DNA of 8,457 bases from Flavobacteriales bacterium (lineage in GTDB: Bacteria; Bacteroidota; Bacteroidia; UBA10329): the NCBI GenBank assembly GCA_003456455.1, contig DMRV01000205.1:1-8457 (forward strand), written 5' to 3'. Under the pieces are notes generated by a model, which saw only the letters and a program-made list of their open reading frames with translations, had not been told where the DNA came from and did not search any database. The position numbers and the translations under genes were made by a program. This document shows positions 6,166 to 8,457 of this stretch, piece after piece (positions within the stretch are counted from its first letter, which is position 1; every line of letters begins with the position of its first letter).

Positions 6166-6312
6166 GGGGCGTTACCGCCATGCCATCTCAATTGCATTTG
6201 CTCCTAATTAGGTACGTATCGGTCGGGTTGTTCACTTTATGTTTTTCGGCAAACCCAGCGCTAATCGAAAAATCTCGGTACAAAAAAGGATGTCGCTTCC
6301 ATCCCTAACGCA
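6166..6312. repeat. Dispersed-repeat-like element with palindromic ends (GGGGCGTTA ... TAACGCA)
   Basis: The segment begins GGGGCGTTACCGCCATGCC and ends GCTTCCATCCCTAACGCAC, so the termini are inverted copies (GCGTTA at 6169-6174, TAACGC at 6306-6311). Internally there are GGTCGGGTTG, an inverted pair TTTTTCG (6242-6248) / CGAAAAA (6266-6272), and AAAGGATGTCGCTTCCATCCC. From memory, many Flavobacteriales genomes carry intergenic repeats of the plan GGGCGTT... GGTCGGGCT... hairpin ...AAAGGAT...CGCT.CNATCCCTAACGC. This copy fits that plan but is diverged, with an extra AT-rich stretch around 6185-6215. It contains no gene and lies wholly between the divergent M16 and fadH genes. Mobility or function is not known. 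Only one copy is present in the window. Confidence 0.55.
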
Positions 6313-6364
6313 CGGCACTTGTAGGCATTCCAAGATAATTTCTGAACTTAGCACAATCAATTTT

Positions 6365-6378
6365 CAATGCACGCATTG
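6365..6378. promoter_or_regulatory. 14-bp perfect dyad upstream of the dienoyl-CoA reductase gene (possible operator)
   Basis: CAATGC-AC-GCATTG is a perfect 6+2+6 inverted repeat, ending 17 bases before the fadH ATG. A dimeric repressor of the TetR or similar class could bind such a site, and fatty-acid oxidation genes are often controlled that way. Alternatively it is a hairpin in the 5' untranslated region. No regulator gene is in the window and no clear TAnnTTTG promoter was found next to it, so the role is inferred. Confidence 0.35.
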
Positions 6379-6395
6379 CTTTATTAAAAAACATC

Positions 6396-8423
6396 ATGAG
6401 CCATCCAAAGTATCCACACCTGTTCGAGCCACTAGATTTAGGTTTCACCAAACTTCGTAACCGAACCTTAATGGGCTCCATGCACACCGGTTTGGAAGAG
6501 GAAAAAGGTGGCTACGCCCGAATGGCAGCCTATTTTGGAGAACGTGCCGAAGGTGGTTGCGGTCTTATCGTCACGGGAGGGATTGCACCTGACCGTCATG
6601 GATGGACCAGTCCATTTGCGAGTACGCTTTCAAATAAACGTACAGCAGAAAAGCATAAAGTTATTACCGAAGCGGTACACAAACACGATGGAAAGATCTG
6701 CTTGCAAATTCTTCACACAGGTAGATATAGCTACAGCCCAATCGCTGTTGCACCTTCAGCTTTGAAATCGCCAATTTCTCCTTTCAAACCTTGGAAGTTG
6801 GGAAAAGCAGGAATTGAGCGCACCATCAAACACTTCGTTCGTTGTGCCAAACTTGCTCAATACGCCAATTATGATGGTGTTGAAATCATGGGTTCAGAAG
6901 GTTACTTGATTAACCAGTTCATTGTAAAAAAGACAAACAAACGAACAGATGAATGGGGAGGTAGTTACGAGAACCGAATTCGTTTTGCGTTAGACATTAT
7001 CCGAAGAACGCGTGCAGCGGTTGGCGAAAAATTCATAATCATTTTCCGTCTTTCCATGCTAGATTTGGTAGAAGGTGGAAGCACATGGCCCGAGGTTGTT
7101 CAGTTAGCCAAAGAAGTTGAAAAAGCAGGCGCTACCATTATAAATACGGGAATTGGTTGGCACGAAGCGCGTATCCCAACTATTGGAACAATGGTACCGA
7201 GAGCGGCCTTTACATGGGTTACTCGAAAAATGAAAGGTGAAGTTTCTATTCCTTTGATTACCACAAACAGAATTAACGACCCAAAAGTAGCAGAAGACAT
7301 CATCTCAAGAGGAGATGCAGATATGGTTTCCATGGCGCGTCCCTTCCTAGCAGATTCACATTTAGTGAAGAAAGCCGAAGAAGGCCGCGAAGATGAAATC
7401 AACACCTGTATCGGCTGTAATCAAGCCTGCTTAGACCATGTGTTTCAGCGCAAAATTGTGAGTTGTTTAGTAAACCCTCGAGCTTGTCACGAAACCGAAT
7501 TGAACTATACTACCACTCCATCTAAGAAGAAAATTGCTGTTGTTGGAGCTGGCCCAGCAGGATTGGCTGCTGCCACAGTTGCTGCAGAGCGTGGGCATGC
7601 CGTCACGCTGTTCGAAGCTGACAAGGAAATTGGCGGGCAATTCAATATCGCCAAGCAAATTCCAGGTAAGGAAGAGTTTTATGAGACCATCCGTTACTTC
7701 GGTACCAAAATCAAAAAACACGGAGTCGATTTAAAACTGAATACGTGGGCGGACGAAGCAGCTTTATCAGGTTATGACGAAGTTCTTCTGGGAACAGGAA
7801 TTACGCCTCGTCTACCTAAAATTGAGGGAATTGAACACCCAATGGTATTGAGCTATTTGGATGTTCTTCGCGATAAGAAGGAAGTTGGAAAACGTGTAGC
7901 GATTATTGGTGCTGGCGGAATTGGATTTGACGTTGCTGAATACTTGACGCATGCCGGAGAGTCAACTTCATTGAATTTAGCTGCATTTCTAGCTGAATGG
8001 GGAATTGACCCAGAAAACGAAGTTCGAGCAGGTATTGAAGGCATTCAGCCAAAGCCAGAGCCATCTCCAAGAGAGGTTTTCTTGCTACAGCGTAAGGAAA
8101 CTAAAGTAGGTGCAGGTCTTGGAAAAACCACAGGTTGGATTCATCGTTTGGCGTTGAAGAACAAGAATGTTCAAATGATTAATAATGTTCAATACGACAA
8201 GATTGACGACAAGGGCTTACACGTAACTGTTGGCGGAAAGCCTGAATTGCTTGAAGTGGATAACGTTATTATTTGTGCTGGTCAGTTGAGCAACAATAAG
8301 ATGTATGAGCCACTAAAAGCGAAAGGAATAAACGTACACCTAATTGGTGGTGCCGATTTAGCTTCAGAATTGGATGCGAAACGTGCCATTGATCAAGGTA
8401 GTCGGCTAGCTGCTGCACTTTAA
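6396..8423 (+). CDS. fadH: 2,4-dienoyl-CoA reductase (NADPH), FadH type
   Basis: This 675-residue enzyme is predicted to reduce 2,4-dienoyl-CoA to 3-enoyl-CoA with NADPH, so that unsaturated fatty acids with even-position double bonds can go through beta-oxidation. It acts in the cytoplasm. Residues ~5-340 are the old-yellow-enzyme barrel that binds FMN, with near-verbatim FadH segments (LMGSMHTGLEE, LQILHTGRYSY, GVEIMGSEGYLIN). Tyr170 and His256 (GWHEARIPT) match the E. coli active-site Tyr166 and His252. Cys338, Cys341, Cys345 and Cys357 (CIGCNQAC...SC) have the E. coli 4Fe-4S spacing. The FAD motif VVGAGPAGLAA starts at 382, and the NADPH-binding IIGAGGIG is at 503-510. The C-terminal part keeps LGKTTGWIHR and ICAGQ. 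Length and motifs match E. coli FadH throughout, so the protein is full length. The ATG follows an A-rich stretch (TTAAAAAAC) typical of Bacteroidota initiation regions. It stands alone on this strand, divergent from the M16 operon. Confidence 0.96.
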   Translation: MSHPKYPHLFEPLDLGFTKLRNRTLMGSMHTGLEEEKGGYARMAAYFGERAEGGCGLIVTGGIAPDRHGWTSPFASTLSNKRTAEKHKVITEAVHKHDGKICLQILHTGRYSYSPIAVAPSALKSPISPFKPWKLGKAGIERTIKHFVRCAKLAQYANYDGVEIMGSEGYLINQFIVKKTNKRTDEWGGSYENRIRFALDIIRRTRAAVGEKFIIIFRLSMLDLVEGGSTWPEVVQLAKEVEKAGATIINTGIGWHEARIPTIGTMVPRAAFTWVTRKMKGEVSIPLITTNRINDPKVAEDIISRGDADMVSMARPFLADSHLVKKAEEGREDEINTCIGCNQACLDHVFQRKIVSCLVNPRACHETELNYTTTPSKKKIAVVGAGPAGLAAATVAAERGHAVTLFEADKEIGGQFNIAKQIPGKEEFYETIRYFGTKIKKHGVDLKLNTWADEAALSGYDEVLLGTGITPRLPKIEGIEHPMVLSYLDVLRDKKEVGKRVAIIGAGGIGFDVAEYLTHAGESTSLNLAAFLAEWGIDPENEVRAGIEGIQPKPEPSPREVFLLQRKETKVGAGLGKTTGWIHRLALKNKNVQMINNVQYDKIDDKGLHVTVGGKPELLEVDNVIICAGQLSNNKMYEPLKAKGINVHLIGGADLASELDAKRAIDQGSRLAAAL

Positions 8424-8457
8424 GTAAGGGCGCAAATCTTTACGCACCTACATTTGT
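8424..8457. other. Short tail after fadH; no supported feature
   Basis: These 34 bases follow the fadH stop codon up to the window edge. No strong hairpin with a T-run, no start of a gene and no promoter could be identified. A terminator or next gene may lie beyond the edge. Confidence 0.5.

Noticed and set aside
6239..6487. Short frames on both strands across the M16-fadH gap (73 codons plus, 60 codons minus)
   Set aside because: Both overlap the repeat-like element and the well-supported fadH start, and neither has recognisable protein features.
7100..7721. Minus-strand frames of 101 and 84 codons inside fadH
   Set aside because: They are antisense to conserved FadH blocks and show no protein motifs.
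8424..8457. Terminator after fadH
   Set aside because: Only weak 4-base complementarity (GTAA/TTAC) was seen, with no T-run before the window ends.

Overview
The window looks like a chromosomal segment of a Bacteroidota bacterium, most likely of the order Flavobacteriales. The support is: a 16S rRNA 5' end with Bacteroidota-type bases on the minus strand; promoters of the Bacteroidota form TTG-N19-TAnnTTTG; and a large secreted protein ending in a type IX secretion (T9SS) sorting domain, a system confined to this phylum. The 16S start and the marine-type gene set would suit a Crocinitomicaceae/Cryomorphaceae-like lineage, but that finer placement is a guess. Codon and base use look uniform and moderately AT-rich, and nothing suggests a phage, plasmid or genomic island.

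Layout. (1) Positions 1-139, minus: the first ~139 bases of a 16S rRNA gene that runs off the left edge. (2) 140-665: an rRNA leader and promoter region with no protein gene. It is built from ~150-bp tandem repeats, and each copy carries an rRNA promoter on the minus strand, giving three promoters with identical 19-bp spacers. BoxA-like antitermination sequences sit downstream. (3) 666-1364, minus: a classical short-chain dehydrogenase/reductase that ends directly behind the most distal rRNA promoter. (4) 1443-4424, plus: a 993-residue exported peptidoglycan amidase (signal peptide, lysozyme-like N-domain, zinc Amidase_2 domain, CUB, jelly-roll, Fn3-like and T9SS sorting domains). (5) 4399-6129, minus: a probable two-gene operon of an M16 zinc peptidase followed by a small two-helix membrane protein, whose 3' end overlaps that of the amidase gene by 26 bp. 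(6) 6130-6395: a divergent intergenic region with a dispersed-repeat-like element (about 6166-6312) and a perfect 14-bp dyad just before the next gene. (7) 6396-8423, plus: FadH-type 2,4-dienoyl-CoA reductase, complete with flavin, iron-sulfur and nucleotide-binding motifs.

The genes do not form one pathway. They are housekeeping or general-purpose functions: ribosome synthesis, a redox enzyme of unknown substrate, secreted cell-wall hydrolysis, proteolysis, and beta-oxidation of unsaturated fatty acids. The points most worth a second look are the tandemly duplicated rRNA promoter module, the modular T9SS amidase with an apparently inactive lysozyme-like N-domain, and the palindrome-ended repeat between the M16 and fadH genes. 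No clearly new defence, mobile or biosynthetic system was found.
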